A stretch of 64,000 nt of DNA from Ferranicluibacter rubi (lineage in GTDB: Bacteria; Pseudomonadota; Alphaproteobacteria; Rhizobiales; Rhizobiaceae). A model generated the notes under the pieces. It was not told where the DNA came from. It searched no databases and saw only the letters and a program-made list of their open reading frames with translations. The stretch lies in NCBI RefSeq assembly GCF_011603255.1, contig NZ_JAANCM010000008.1, forward strand, positions 186,001 through 250,000, given 5' to 3'. Position numbers and translations under genes: made by a program. Positions within the stretch are counted from its first letter, which is position 1; each line of letters opens with the position of its first letter. Positions 30,645-40,277 of the stretch are shown here, in pieces.

Positions 30645-32027
30645 ATGACGCCTCTCTCAAATTCCCTTGCCGACGCCGATATCGCCAATGTGCTGCACCC
30701 CAATACGAACATGCGCCAGCATGAACGCACCGGGCCGCTGGTGATCGATCGCGGCGAGGGCATCCGGGTCTACGACAATACCGGCAAGGAATATATCGAG
30801 GGGCTGGCTGGTCTGTGGTCCGTCGCCGTCGGCTTTTCCGAGCCCCGGCTCGCCGAGGCTGCTCACCGGCAGATGCTGAAGCTGCCCTATTATCATACGT
30901 TCTCGTCGAAATCGCACGAGCCTTCGATCCGGCTTGCCGAAAAGCTGGTCGAGATGACGCCGCCGAACATCTCCCGCGCTTTCTTCACCTCGTCGGGTTC
31001 GGAAGCCAACGACACGATCGTCAAGATGGTGTGGTACATGAACAATGCGCTCGGCCGCCCGAACAAGAAGAAGTTTCTGTCCCGTATCAAGGGCTATCAC
31101 GGCATCACGGTTGCGTCCGGCAGCCTGACCGGCCTGCCCACCAACCACCGCGATTTCGACCTGCCGGCCATCCCCGTGCATCATCTGACGTGCCCGCATT
31201 TCTACCGCTTCGGGGCGCCCGGCGAAGACGAGGCGGCCTTCACGGCACGGCTGCTCGCCGAACTCGAGACGGTCATCGCAACCGAAGGCGCCGACACAAT
31301 CGCCGCCTTTATCGGTGAGCCGCTGATGGCGGCAGGCGGCGTGATGCCGCCGCCGGTCGGATACTGGGAAGGTGTGGAGCGGATCTGCCGCGCCCATGAC
31401 ATCCTGATTGTTTCCGACGAAGTCATCTGCGGCTTCGGGCGTCTGGGGACGCCGTTCGGTTGCCAGAAATATGGCTTCACGCCCGACATCATGACGCTGT
31501 CGAAGCAGATCACGTCGTCCTACATGCCGCTGGCCGCGGTCTTGTTTTCGGACCCGATCTACCAGGCGATCGCCGACAACTCGGAGAAGATCGGCATGTT
31601 CGGCCACGGCTACACCGCCTCCGGTCACCCGGTGGCAACCGCCGTCGCGCTCGAAAACCTCGCGATCATCGAGGAGCGTGACCTGATGGGCAATGCCGCC
31701 CGTCTTGAGGCACAGTTCCAGGCGGGACTCCAGGCCTTTGCGGATCATCCGCTGGTGGGCGAAGCGCGAGGTGCCGGCCTTATCGGCGCCGTCGAACTGG
31801 TCGCCGACAAGGCGACGCGCAAGCCGTTCGACAAGCTCGGCCGTGCCGGCGCCCTGGCCTCCACCATCGGCCATGAAGAGGGATTGATCTTCCGGGCGAT
31901 CGGCGATCAGCTGGCACTTTGCCCGCCCTTGATCGTGACGCCCGAGGATATCACCGAGATCATGACCCGCATGGGGCGCACACTCGACCGCCTGACGGGC
32001 GCCGTCGCCGCAGAAGGGCTGGCGTAA
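30645..32027 (+). CDS. Class III PLP-dependent aminotransferase (omega-amino acid type)
   Basis: 460-residue fold-type I aminotransferase. The PLP Schiff-base lysine is K287 in MTLSKQITSSYMPLAAV, the cofactor-ring Asp is D258 in VSDEVICGFGR, and the phosphate loop is TSSGSEAND (about 115-123). The substrate-side motif GLAGLWSVAVGF is typical of omega-amino acid/putrescine:pyruvate transaminases. Exact amino donor cannot be decided. The next gene in the same direction, an AAHS-type carrier 285 bases downstream, may or may not be functionally linked. Confidence 0.88.
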   Translation: MTPLSNSLADADIANVLHPNTNMRQHERTGPLVIDRGEGIRVYDNTGKEYIEGLAGLWSVAVGFSEPRLAEAAHRQMLKLPYYHTFSSKSHEPSIRLAEKLVEMTPPNISRAFFTSSGSEANDTIVKMVWYMNNALGRPNKKKFLSRIKGYHGITVASGSLTGLPTNHRDFDLPAIPVHHLTCPHFYRFGAPGEDEAAFTARLLAELETVIATEGADTIAAFIGEPLMAAGGVMPPPVGYWEGVERICRAHDILIVSDEVICGFGRLGTPFGCQKYGFTPDIMTLSKQITSSYMPLAAVLFSDPIYQAIADNSEKIGMFGHGYTASGHPVATAVALENLAIIEERDLMGNAARLEAQFQAGLQAFADHPLVGEARGAGLIGAVELVADKATRKPFDKLGRAGALASTIGHEEGLIFRAIGDQLALCPPLIVTPEDITEIMTRMGRTLDRLTGAVAAEGLA

Positions 32028-32312
32028 CTCTGAGCAGGATATCTCCGCCGGACCTGCCACACTTTCCGGAGCGACCATAACTCGCGGGTTATCAATCCGC
32101 GAGAAAAACTCATTTTACCGAACCGGAGGATCCCTGCAGTATCGGAGCCGGAGGGCGGACGTGTGAATTTTCCGCAGATGGGAAAGGCCACGGTCCGTTG
32201 TCAGGACGAGAGAGTAAGCCGCAATGCTTGACGCTCCCTGTTTCTGCCCGCGGGGGAAACGGCAGAGCGACGTGCTTCTCTCCCGTCGATATAGGCTTGG
32301 GAAGGAGAGAAA

Positions 32313-33584
32313 ATGACAATCGGAAAGAGCGGCGTCGCGGTCGGATGGGTCGCGACACTCTGTTGGGCCGCTGTGGTGCTGGACGGTTTCGATCTCGTGG
32401 TACTGGGAGCTTTGATCCCGACGTTGACGGGCGGTGAAACGCCGTGGATGACGGCGCCGGAAGCGACCTTCGTATCGACCATCAGCCTTGTCGGCATGAC
32501 GCTCGGGGCGTTGTCGATCGGTATCGCGACAGACAGCCTCGGCCGCCGCAAGGTGATGATCTGGGCGGTTGCCGCCTTCTCGCTGCTGACGCTCGCCTGT
32601 GGCCTGGCGCAGAACTGGTGGCAGCTCGGTATCTTCCGTTTCCTTGCTGGCTTCGGGCTGGGCGGCTGCTTACCGACAGCCATTGCCATGGTCACCGAGT
32701 TTTCACGCGGCAAGGCCGGCGAGGCCTCGACCACGGTCATGACCGGCTATCACGTCGGGGCCGTTTCGACGGCCCTTCTCGGTCTATTGCTTCTGCCATC
32801 GCTCGGCTGGCGCGCCATGTTCTTCGCAGGCGCCGTTCCCGGTTTCGTGCTCGTCCCGCTGATGATCCGTTACCTGCCGGAATCTCCGGCTTTCCTGCTC
32901 GCCAAGGGTCGAACCGAAGAGGCCCGCCAGATTGGCGATGCCTTCGGTCTCAATATCGACGCGCCGGTGGCCGGTCAGCCGAAGGAGCGGCCGTCGATCG
33001 CCACCCTTCTTCGCCCGCCGATCCTGCGCAACAGCATCGCCATCTGGGTGACGTCCTTCATGGGACTTCTTCTGGTCTACGCGCTGAACACCTGGCTTCC
33101 GGCGATGATGGTCGCCGCCGACTACGGGCTTGAGCGCGGGCTTTGGCTGCTTCTACTTCTCAATGCGGGTGCCGTCGTCGGTCTGATCGTCGCCGGGCGC
33201 GTCGGCGACGCGATCGGCCTGAAGCGGGCCGCGGTGTTGTGGTTCGTCTGCGGCGGCGTCCTGCTGGCCATCCTCTCGGTGAAAACCCCGGTCGGGTTGC
33301 TGTATCCTCTGGTGTTCATGACCGGTTGCTTCGTCTTTTCGGCCCAGGTCCTCGTCTATGCCTTCACCGCCGCAAACCACCCGCCTGCCATCCGCGCCAC
33401 CGCGCTCGGCATGTCGGCGGGCGTCGGCCGCCTTGGTGCTATCGCCGGTCCGCTGGTCGGGGGAACGCTCGTGTCGCTCGGCATGGGCCACCCGTGGGGC
33501 TTCTACGCGTTCGCAGCCGTTGGCTTTGTCGGCGCCCTTGCCATGCTGGGGACGCATACGCTGCGGTCGGCACGGGACGCGTGA
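32313..33584 (+). CDS. MFS carrier, aromatic acid:H+ symporter (AAHS) type
   Basis: 423-residue, 12-segment major facilitator. The first segment carries VVLDGFDLVVLGALIPTL, containing the DGxD motif of aromatic acid:proton symporters such as PcaK and BenK. Loop 2-3 is IATDSLGRRKVMIW. GAAGGAGAG gives a good ribosome site. Probable role is uptake of a small aromatic or related carboxylic acid; no ring-cleavage genes are nearby, so the substrate is open. Confidence 0.82.
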   Translation: MTIGKSGVAVGWVATLCWAAVVLDGFDLVVLGALIPTLTGGETPWMTAPEATFVSTISLVGMTLGALSIGIATDSLGRRKVMIWAVAAFSLLTLACGLAQNWWQLGIFRFLAGFGLGGCLPTAIAMVTEFSRGKAGEASTTVMTGYHVGAVSTALLGLLLLPSLGWRAMFFAGAVPGFVLVPLMIRYLPESPAFLLAKGRTEEARQIGDAFGLNIDAPVAGQPKERPSIATLLRPPILRNSIAIWVTSFMGLLLVYALNTWLPAMMVAADYGLERGLWLLLLLNAGAVVGLIVAGRVGDAIGLKRAAVLWFVCGGVLLAILSVKTPVGLLYPLVFMTGCFVFSAQVLVYAFTAANHPPAIRATALGMSAGVGRLGAIAGPLVGGTLVSLGMGHPWGFYAFAAVGFVGALAMLGTHTLRSARDA

Positions 33585-33645
33585 CGAGAAGGGACATGGT
33601 CCGCGGGCCGCATAATTCTGCGTGCTGCCCGCGGCTGAGACGGTG

Positions 33646-34434
33646 CTAGACCCCGGCAATGCGCCGCAGATCGTCCACGGCGCCGGGAGCCGCGGCCAAT
33701 ACCGCGGCGCCGCGGGTTAGCTGCTCGCCTTCGACGGGGAAGGGATGGTGCCAGCCGCCGGCCTCCGTCACCAGGCAATAGCCTGCAAGGCAATCCCAGG
33801 CATGCATGTAGGGTTCGTAATAGCCGACCAGCCGGCCCGCCGCGACATAGGCGAGCATCAGTGCGCCCGACCCATTGCGGATGAAATTGCCGCCGGCTTC
33901 CATCAGCGTTTCCACCATCTTTCCGACGAAGGCCGGTGTGACGTAATTGTTGGCGCCGATGCCGGTGACGGCGTTGCGGATGGTGCGTGATGGGTCGAGG
34001 GTCAGCACCCGGCCGTTGAGCACGGCGCCTTTGCCCGTGGCTGCGGCGTAGAGCTCATCGAAGCAGGGCGCGTAGATCACGCCGATCACCGGCTTGCTGT
34101 TGAAGAGGACCGCGATGGAAACGCACCAGCTCGGCATGCCGTTGACGAAGGGGCTGGTGCCGTCGATCGGATCGACCACCCAGGTATAGCCTGAGGCGCC
34201 CGTGGCAAGGCCGTACTCTTCGCCGAGAAATCCGTCATCCGGGTGGGCGTCGGCCACCGCGGCGCGAATCAGGTTTTCCACCTCGCGGTCGGCGATCGAG
34301 ACGACGTCCTGCGCGTCGCGCTTGGTTTCGATGACCAGTGTTTCGCGGCGGTTGAAATAGTCGAGAGCGACAGCGCCGGCGTTGCGGGCGATCGTCTGCG
34401 CGAGAGCGAAGCGGGCGTCGAGATCATGCGTCAT
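33646..34434 (-). CDS. Inositol monophosphatase-family phosphatase
   Basis: 262-residue IMPase-superfamily phosphatase. The metal-binding motifs are GEEYG (Glu pair near residue 65-70), WVVDPIDGTSPFVNGMPSW (about 80-100, Asp-Pro-Ile-Asp-Gly-Thr) and WDCLAGYCLVTEAGG near 205-220. All three are intact. Start ATG 34434; upstream open codons show no homology. It is the last gene of an operon with an AfuABC-like transporter (25 bases after the ATPase), so it may dephosphorylate an imported sugar or polyol phosphate. Histidinol-phosphatase or IMP activity are alternatives. Confidence 0.88.
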   Translation of the reverse strand: MTHDLDARFALAQTIARNAGAVALDYFNRRETLVIETKRDAQDVVSIADREVENLIRAAVADAHPDDGFLGEEYGLATGASGYTWVVDPIDGTSPFVNGMPSWCVSIAVLFNSKPVIGVIYAPCFDELYAAATGKGAVLNGRVLTLDPSRTIRNAVTGIGANNYVTPAFVGKMVETLMEAGGNFIRNGSGALMLAYVAAGRLVGYYEPYMHAWDCLAGYCLVTEAGGWHHPFPVEGEQLTRGAAVLAAAPGAVDDLRRIAGV

Positions 34435-34459
34435 GTGAAGTCCTTGTGTACGAAGCGGC

Positions 34460-35521
34460 TCAGTCGTTGATAATGGCAATGCCGCGTCCTTTGAAGCCGA
34501 CAGCGACATCTGTTGCAGGCGGCAGCGCCCGTTCCACCGCGGGATCGACCACGAACAGCCGCCCGGTGCCGGTCTCCACCTCATATTCCACATGGTCGCC
34601 GAGGTAAGCGGCATGGGTAATCCGCCCCGGGAAGGCGGCGGTTGACGCCGGCTCCAGCGTAATCGAGTTCGGTCGCACGGCAAGCTTGGCAGGCCCTGGC
34701 CGTGCGTTGCGGCTGGGCACGCGATGTTCGAGCGCCCCGATGCGAATGGTCGCGTCCGCCCCTTCGACGCGGATGACGTCGCAGGCGACGACGTTGGCCT
34801 CGCCCATGAAATCGGCGATGAAGGCCGAAGCGGGGGCCTCGTAGAGATCGCGCGGCGAGCCCTCCTGTGCGATCACGCCATCCTTCATGATGATGATGCG
34901 GTCGGAGACGGCCAGCGCTTCGTCCTGATCATGCGTCACGTAGACGGCGGTGAAGCCGAGACGCTGCTGCAGCTCGCGGATTTCGGTGCGCACCTGCCGG
35001 CGCAGGCGCGCGTCGAGGTTGGAGAGCGGCTCGTCGAGCAGAAGCACCTGCGGCTCCAGCACCAGCGCCCGGGCGACGGCCACGCGTTGCTGCTGGCCGC
35101 CGGAGAGTTCGGCGGGAAGCCGCGCGCCCATGCCGGCAAGGCCGACGAGCTTCAGGCCCTCTTCCGCCCGCTCGCGCGCGTCCTTTCGCTTCATGCCGGA
35201 GGACTCGAGGCCGTAGGCCACGTTGTCGAGCGAGCTCATATGCGGAAACAGCGCGTAGGACTGGAACACCATCGACACGTCGCGCTCATTGGCCGGCAGC
35301 ATCGTCACGTCCTTGCCGCCGATGAGGATCTGCCCGGAGGTGGGATGTTCGAGGCCCGCGAGCATGCGCAGCGTCGTGGTCTTGCCGCAGCCCGAGGGGC
35401 CGAGCAGGGTCACGAGCTGGCCGGGCTCGATGGTGATGGACAGGTCGTGAATGGCGGTGAAGGCACCGAACTGCTTCTTGACGTGCTGGAAGACGACGGA
35501 ACCGGCGCGGGAATGGATCAT
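34460..35521 (-). CDS. ABC transporter ATPase (Fe3+/AfuC-type importer)
   Basis: 353-residue ABC ATPase with canonical Walker A GPSGCGKT, signature LSGGQQQR, Walker B VLLLDEP, H-loop YVTHDQDEA and a C-terminal TOBE-type domain. It belongs to the FbpC/PotA/AfuC-like group serving one-polypeptide or paired ferric-type permeases. Its ATG overlaps the permease stop by four bases (ATGA). With the permease and AfuA-like binding proteins it forms a complete importer. Confidence 0.9.
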   Translation of the reverse strand: MIHSRAGSVVFQHVKKQFGAFTAIHDLSITIEPGQLVTLLGPSGCGKTTTLRMLAGLEHPTSGQILIGGKDVTMLPANERDVSMVFQSYALFPHMSSLDNVAYGLESSGMKRKDARERAEEGLKLVGLAGMGARLPAELSGGQQQRVAVARALVLEPQVLLLDEPLSNLDARLRRQVRTEIRELQQRLGFTAVYVTHDQDEALAVSDRIIIMKDGVIAQEGSPRDLYEAPASAFIADFMGEANVVACDVIRVEGADATIRIGALEHRVPSRNARPGPAKLAVRPNSITLEPASTAAFPGRITHAAYLGDHVEYEVETGTGRLFVVDPAVERALPPATDVAVGFKGRGIAIIND

Positions 35522-37761
35522 GCTGTTTTCTCCTGACCGAGAAGGGATGAAGGCGCGGAGCGAAGGCCGGCGACCCGGTTTTCACGGCGCAGCCGGCGTT
35601 CGCCGACGAGAAGCTGGAAGCCGGCGATGATGACGATCATCACGACGATCAGCATGGAGGAATAAGCAATCGCCACGCCATACTCGCCGTTCTCGACAAG
35701 GCCGACGATGTAGGAGGTCGCCATGTTGTATTCGGCGCTGACGAGGAAGATGACCGCGCTGATGGAGGTGATCGCCCGCACGAAGGAGTAGACCAGTGCT
35801 GCCGTGATCGCCGGGCGCAGCAGCGGCAGGATGACCTTGCGCATCGTGCGGAAGCTCGTGGCGCGCAGCGTCAACGACGCCTCGTCGAGGCTCTTGTCGA
35901 GCTGGCTCATGGCCGCCACCCCGCCACGTACGCCGACCGGCATGTTGCGGAAGACGAAGCAGGCGATGAGGATCAGCGCGGTGCCGGTCATCTCAAGCGG
36001 CGGCAGGTTGAACGCCATGATGTAGCTGATGCCGATGACCGTGCCGGGAATGGCAAAGCTCATCATCAGCGCGAACTCGAACACGTTGCGACCGACGAAT
36101 TTCTGACGGACGATGATGTAGGCCGTGAGCAGCCCGACAGCGGCCGTCAGCGGTGCCGAGATCAGCGCGATCTCCATGGTCGTCCAGAAGGAATTCCACG
36201 CGACGCCGGTCCAGGCGAGCACGCCGTCGCGCATCTCGACCGAAAAGGCTCTGGCGTAGTGATCGAGCGTCAGCGAATTGTCGAGCCCCCAGGTTTTGAC
36301 GAAGCCGCCGAAGAGGATCATGCCGTAGATGACGATGGTGAAGAGCATCCACGGAACGACGAGGGCATGCACGCCGATGGAGAGCGAGCGCGGTAGGGCG
36401 ATGTGCGATCCGCTGTCGCCTTTGCCGGTGACGGTCGCGAAGTTCTTGCCGGCCAGCCAATAGCGCTGGGCGAGAAATGCGGTGAGCGTGAAGCAGAGCA
36501 GGATGATGGCGAGCACCGCGGCGCGCGAGGGATCGTTCTGCGAGCCGACGACGGCAAAGAAGATCTCGGTCGAGAGCACCCCGTGGCTGCCGCCGAGCAC
36601 CAGCGGATTGCCGAAATCGGCCATGCTTTCGATGAAGCCGATGAGGAACGCATTGGCGATGCCCGGCTTCATTAAAGGCAGCGAGACCCGCCAGAAGGTG
36701 CGCCAGCGATCGGCGCGCAGCGTCTGTGATGCCTCTTCCATCGATGGGCTGACGCCTTCGACAACGCCGATGAGCACGAGGAAGGAGATGGGCGTAAACG
36801 ACAGGACCTGCGCAATCCAGATGCCGGTCATCCCGTAGAGCCAGCGGCCGGGCTCGATGCCGAACAGGCTGGAGAGCGCTTCGGTAACGACGCCGGCGCG
36901 GCCGAAGAGCAGCGTCAGCGCAAGGCCGATGACGAAGGGCGGCGTGATGATCGGCAGGACGGTGAGGAGGCGCAGTCCCTTCTTGAAGGGAAAGCGCGTG
37001 CGGGTGGCGACCAGCGCAAAGGCCAGCCCCATGATGGTGGAGCCGCCGGCCGTCATGATCGCCAGCCACAGCGTGCGCCACGCAACGCCGCACCGCTCCC
37101 CGCCGACGACGCAGCCGAGGCTCCAGATGGCGGGGTCCTGAATGTTGCGGGTGAAGCCGTCCGGATTGAGCGAGCCGTCGAAATCCTGAAACGCGCCGAC
37201 CAGCATGCTGCCGACCGGGTAGAATACGAAGATCGCAACGAGAAAGACGAGAAGCGCGATGGAAGCGACGACGAAGGCATCGCCCTTCATGGCGCCGCGC
37301 TCGGCAAGGCCGAAGGAGAAGAGGAGCACGAAGACCAGCGCCGAGAGCATGGCGCCGGCGCCCATCGACGGTTGCCCGTCGGACAGCGCCCCGAACAGAG
37401 TCTCACTGATCGTCCAGGACCAGCCGGAATAACCGATAGCCAGCCCCTGCAGCGTTAGGAACACCACGCCGATGGCACCGGATAGGACAAGGAGCGCGCC
37501 GCGTCGTTTCGGATCTCGCGTGAAGCGGGCAATGCCGGCGACCACCAGCATCAGCGCAGCGATGGCGAGCCACCAGCGGCCGTGCAGAAGGATCTGCAAC
37601 AGGCCGGGCGAGACCGAGGCTTCGCCGGGGAAGCCCGACAACCAGCCGAGCCCCAGAAACCCGCCCTCGATCCTGTACCAGGGGACGAGTAGGAAGGCCA
37701 GAATGCCAAGACCGAGCGTGATATCCAGTCTGCGGTTACGATTGTCTTTGCCGGTATCCAT
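35518..37761 (-). CDS. Fused double-domain ABC permease (AfuB/FbpB-type)
   Basis: 747-residue permease containing two homologous membrane halves, each with its own coupling loop: EEASQTLRADRWRTFWRVSL in the first half and DEASLTLRATSFRTMRKVIL in the second. An N-terminal extension of about 200 residues has several additional hydrophobic segments. ATG 37761 has GAGGGG six bases upstream. Such fused permeases occur in ferric-iron and AfuB hexose-phosphate systems; the neighbouring AfuA-like binding proteins favour the latter. Confidence 0.88.
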   Translation of the reverse strand: MDTGKDNRNRRLDITLGLGILAFLLVPWYRIEGGFLGLGWLSGFPGEASVSPGLLQILLHGRWWLAIAALMLVVAGIARFTRDPKRRGALLVLSGAIGVVFLTLQGLAIGYSGWSWTISETLFGALSDGQPSMGAGAMLSALVFVLLFSFGLAERGAMKGDAFVVASIALLVFLVAIFVFYPVGSMLVGAFQDFDGSLNPDGFTRNIQDPAIWSLGCVVGGERCGVAWRTLWLAIMTAGGSTIMGLAFALVATRTRFPFKKGLRLLTVLPIITPPFVIGLALTLLFGRAGVVTEALSSLFGIEPGRWLYGMTGIWIAQVLSFTPISFLVLIGVVEGVSPSMEEASQTLRADRWRTFWRVSLPLMKPGIANAFLIGFIESMADFGNPLVLGGSHGVLSTEIFFAVVGSQNDPSRAAVLAIILLCFTLTAFLAQRYWLAGKNFATVTGKGDSGSHIALPRSLSIGVHALVVPWMLFTIVIYGMILFGGFVKTWGLDNSLTLDHYARAFSVEMRDGVLAWTGVAWNSFWTTMEIALISAPLTAAVGLLTAYIIVRQKFVGRNVFEFALMMSFAIPGTVIGISYIMAFNLPPLEMTGTALILIACFVFRNMPVGVRGGVAAMSQLDKSLDEASLTLRATSFRTMRKVILPLLRPAITAALVYSFVRAITSISAVIFLVSAEYNMATSYIVGLVENGEYGVAIAYSSMLIVVMIVIIAGFQLLVGERRLRRENRVAGLRSAPSSLLGQEKTA

Positions 37762-37841
37762 CCCGATCCCCTCTTCAAGCCATGCCATGTTTCAAAGCCT
37801 TGCGCCGGCCAACACCTCCGCCAGCCGGCACGAGGCGCGTA

Positions 37842-38867
37842 TCAGTTCGCGTTGGCGCTAATCTCGCGGTCCCAGCGCTCCAGCAGTTCCTTGCGCTTGG
37901 CCGGGTCGCCATAGGTCTTGAAGTCGTAGTCGATCAGCTTGATGTCCTCGAAGCGCGGCGCCTCCTTGGGGATCTCGGCCGACTTGTTGGACGGCAGCTG
38001 GAAGGACTTGGCGTCCTTCATGCGCGACTGGACGGCGGGCGAGAGTGCCCAGTCGTACCAGATCTTCGCATTGTCGAGGTTCTTCGCGCCCTTGACGATC
38101 GACATGGAGCCGATCTCGTAGCCGGTGCCTTCGCAAGGTGCGACCGACTTAACCGGGAAGCCTTCCGCCGTCTGGGCTACCGCGTCATGCATGAAGACGA
38201 TGCCGATGGCCGTTTCGCCACGGGCCGCCGCCTTCACCGGAGCGGAGCCGGACTTGGTATATTGCGAGATGTTGGCGTTGAGCTTCTTCAGGTAGTCGTA
38301 GGCCTGGTCCTCGCCCATGATCTGGACCAGCGAGGCGAGCGCGGTATAGGCGGTGCCCGACGAGTTCGGATTGGCGATCTGGATCTCGCCCTTGAAGGCG
38401 GGATTGAGAAGATCGGCCCAGCATTTCGGCTCGGTAAAGCCCTTCGCCTTGAAGATCTCGGTGTTGTAGCCCCAGCCGAGCGCGCCGGCATAGACGCCGA
38501 CGGTCTTGAAGCCGGAGCCTTCGGCCTGCTTCTGCGCCCAATCCTGCAGCTGGTCGAGCAGCGGCGACTTGTATTCCTGCGTCAGTCCGTCGGACGCCGC
38601 CTGCATATGGGGATCGCCGGTGCCGGCCCACCAGATATCCGTCTTCGGATTGCGCGCCTCCGCGCGGATCTTGGCGTAAGTTTCGCCCGACGACAGGCGC
38701 ACCATATTGACCTTGATGTCGTGGTCCTTCTCGAAGTCGCCCTTCATCTGCTCGCAGATGACAACGTCTGCCGAGCAGATCAGGTTGAGCGTACCGGCCG
38801 CCTGCGCCGACGTGGCGGTCAGCGCGGTCCCTGCCATCCATAGAATGGCGGCTGTGGTGGTTTTCAT
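37842..38867 (-). CDS. Periplasmic binding protein, AfuA-like (paralogue 1)
   Basis: 341-residue binding protein with signal peptide MKTTTAAILWMAGTALTATS-AQA. Landmarks are TDIWWAGTGDPHMQAA, then PNSSGTAYTALASLVQ, SQYTKSGSAPVKAAARGE and PCEGTGYEIGSMSIVKGAKN, a pattern I recall from AfuA, the hexose-phosphate binding protein formerly annotated as iron(III)-binding. AGGAGGA precedes the ATG. It is separated from the permease by 80 bases and from its own paralogue by 171 bases, so it may have a separate promoter. Confidence 0.85.
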   Translation of the reverse strand: MKTTTAAILWMAGTALTATSAQAAGTLNLICSADVVICEQMKGDFEKDHDIKVNMVRLSSGETYAKIRAEARNPKTDIWWAGTGDPHMQAASDGLTQEYKSPLLDQLQDWAQKQAEGSGFKTVGVYAGALGWGYNTEIFKAKGFTEPKCWADLLNPAFKGEIQIANPNSSGTAYTALASLVQIMGEDQAYDYLKKLNANISQYTKSGSAPVKAAARGETAIGIVFMHDAVAQTAEGFPVKSVAPCEGTGYEIGSMSIVKGAKNLDNAKIWYDWALSPAVQSRMKDAKSFQLPSNKSAEIPKEAPRFEDIKLIDYDFKTYGDPAKRKELLERWDREISANAN

Positions 38868-39038
38868 GGTCTTTCCTCCTTGGTTGAACGTATTTTCGGA
38901 CGACACGGGGACGCCTTGCCCATTTGCATCTGCAATCGGGCTGACGTGTTCCGTCCTGTGTGTGATGCCTCGGCGCCGGCGGAAACGCGCAGGCGACGGT
39001 CTTGCCGGAGAGGGCAGCTTCCTCTCCCTCGTATTTGG

Positions 39039-40061
39039 TCAGGGGATCCCGCGGATCTCGCTGTCGAAACGTTTCAGAAGCCGGCGGCGCTCGTCCGCCG
39101 AGCCGAAGGTCGCGAAGTCGTAATCGACCATCCGGATCATCGAAATGTCAGGTGCACCGGGCGGCAGGGACGCGCCGGCATTGGACGGCACCTGGTTCTG
39201 CCCGGCGGCAGCCCCTGTCGCCTGTCCCTCGGCACTCAGCGCAAAATCGACGAAGGCGCGGGCCGCCTCCAGGTTTTTCGCACCTTTGACGATGCTGACG
39301 GCGCCGATCTCGTAGCCCGTGCCTTCGCAGGGCGCGACGATTTCGAGTGGGTAGCCCGCCTGCCGCAGCGTCACCGCGTCGTGGATGAAGGAAATACCGA
39401 TCAGCGTCTCGCCATGGGCGGCATCCTTGACCGGGGCCGAACCCGACTGCGGATAGGCACGGATATTGGCGCCGAGCCGGCCGAGATATTTGAACGCCTC
39501 ATCTTCCCCGAAGAGCTGAACCAGCGTCGCCAGCGCGGTATAGGCCGTCCCCGACGAATTCGGATCGGCAAGCTCGATGGCGCCGGCATAGGTTCCATCG
39601 AGCAGGTCCTTCCAGCAGGCCGGGGCTTTAAGGCCCTTCTGCTTCAAAAGGTCGGTATTGTAGGCAAAGCCGAGCGCTCCGGCATAGATGCCTGCGGAAT
39701 GCCCGCCCGAGAGATCGAAGAAATTGTCGGCCCAAGGCAGCATCGCGGTGGTCGTTTGCGGCTGGTAGGATTGCAGCAAGCCTTCGTCGGCCGCCTGCAA
39801 CTGCGCATCGCCCGTGCCGCCCCACCAGACATCCGTTTGCGGATCGGCCTTCTCATTGCGCACCTGATCGAGGATCTCGCCGGTGCTCTTGCGCGTGACG
39901 GTCGCGTCGATCCGCAACCGTGTCATCACCGCGTATTTCATGGCCGCGCACCAGGCCTCGTCCACACCGCACAGCACGTTGAGCCGCGCTATGGGCTCTG
40001 CACGTGCGGTCACGCCGAACGACAGACACGCCGCCGCTGCCAGACAGATGAACGTCCTCAC
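39039..40061 (-). CDS. Periplasmic binding protein, AfuA-like (paralogue 2)
   Basis: 340-residue paralogue of the next gene downstream, recognisable along the whole length (TDVWWGGTGDAQLQAA, PNSSGTAYTALATLVQ, PCEGTGYEIGAVSIVKGAKN). Signal peptide of about 21 residues ending in ARA. Start GTG 40061 fits GGAGG six bases upstream better than the TTG before it. It differs in several cleft-lining stretches (for example AYPQSGSAPVKDAAHGE against SQYTKSGSAPVKAAARGE), so ligand range may differ. It is divergent from the two-component operon. Confidence 0.85.
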   Translation of the reverse strand: MRTFICLAAAACLSFGVTARAEPIARLNVLCGVDEAWCAAMKYAVMTRLRIDATVTRKSTGEILDQVRNEKADPQTDVWWGGTGDAQLQAADEGLLQSYQPQTTTAMLPWADNFFDLSGGHSAGIYAGALGFAYNTDLLKQKGLKAPACWKDLLDGTYAGAIELADPNSSGTAYTALATLVQLFGEDEAFKYLGRLGANIRAYPQSGSAPVKDAAHGETLIGISFIHDAVTLRQAGYPLEIVAPCEGTGYEIGAVSIVKGAKNLEAARAFVDFALSAEGQATGAAAGQNQVPSNAGASLPPGAPDISMIRMVDYDFATFGSADERRRLLKRFDSEIRGIP

Positions 40062-40192
40062 CAAAAGCCTCCACTCGGGAACAATGATGTCCCGACCTCC
40101 GCAGCCAGAATGGCAGATACAGCGAACGCTTCAAGGACGGAGTGGTTACCGTTGTTACAGCCGATATTTCCGACGGTTGCGAACCTTTCAAA

Positions 40193-40208
40193 TGTTACAT
40201 TTGTAACA
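40193..40208. promoter_or_regulatory. TGTTACA palindrome between AfuA-like genes and the two-component system
   Basis: TGTTACA-TT-TGTAACA is a perfect 7-2-7 inverted repeat in the 216-base divergent intergenic region. A further TGTTACA occurs at 40153-40159 and a related GGTTACC at 40144. Repeated sites of this size suit an OmpR-type response regulator dimer. The adjacent regulator is the obvious candidate binder; this is inference. Confidence 0.6.
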
Positions 40209-40277
40209 GATCGCGTCATCGGCAAGCATTTGAACATTCCGTCCCGAAGCCTATGCTGCTGCAGGAGGAATTTCGAT

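Noticed and set aside
30332-30763. Minus-strand open frame of about 143 codons in the gap before the aminotransferase
   Set aside because: It has no ribosome site or recognisable family and overlaps the aminotransferase start. It was kept only as an unexplained gap.
39039-40061. Iron(III) binding protein annotation
   Set aside because: The fused permease and ATPase resemble ferric systems, but the binding proteins follow the AfuA hexose-phosphate pattern, so iron transport is the less likely reading.
38880-40277. Large plus-strand N-terminal extension of the response regulator
   Set aside because: It is antisense to the AfuA-like gene. The receiver domain begins at ATG 40278 with its own ribosome site.
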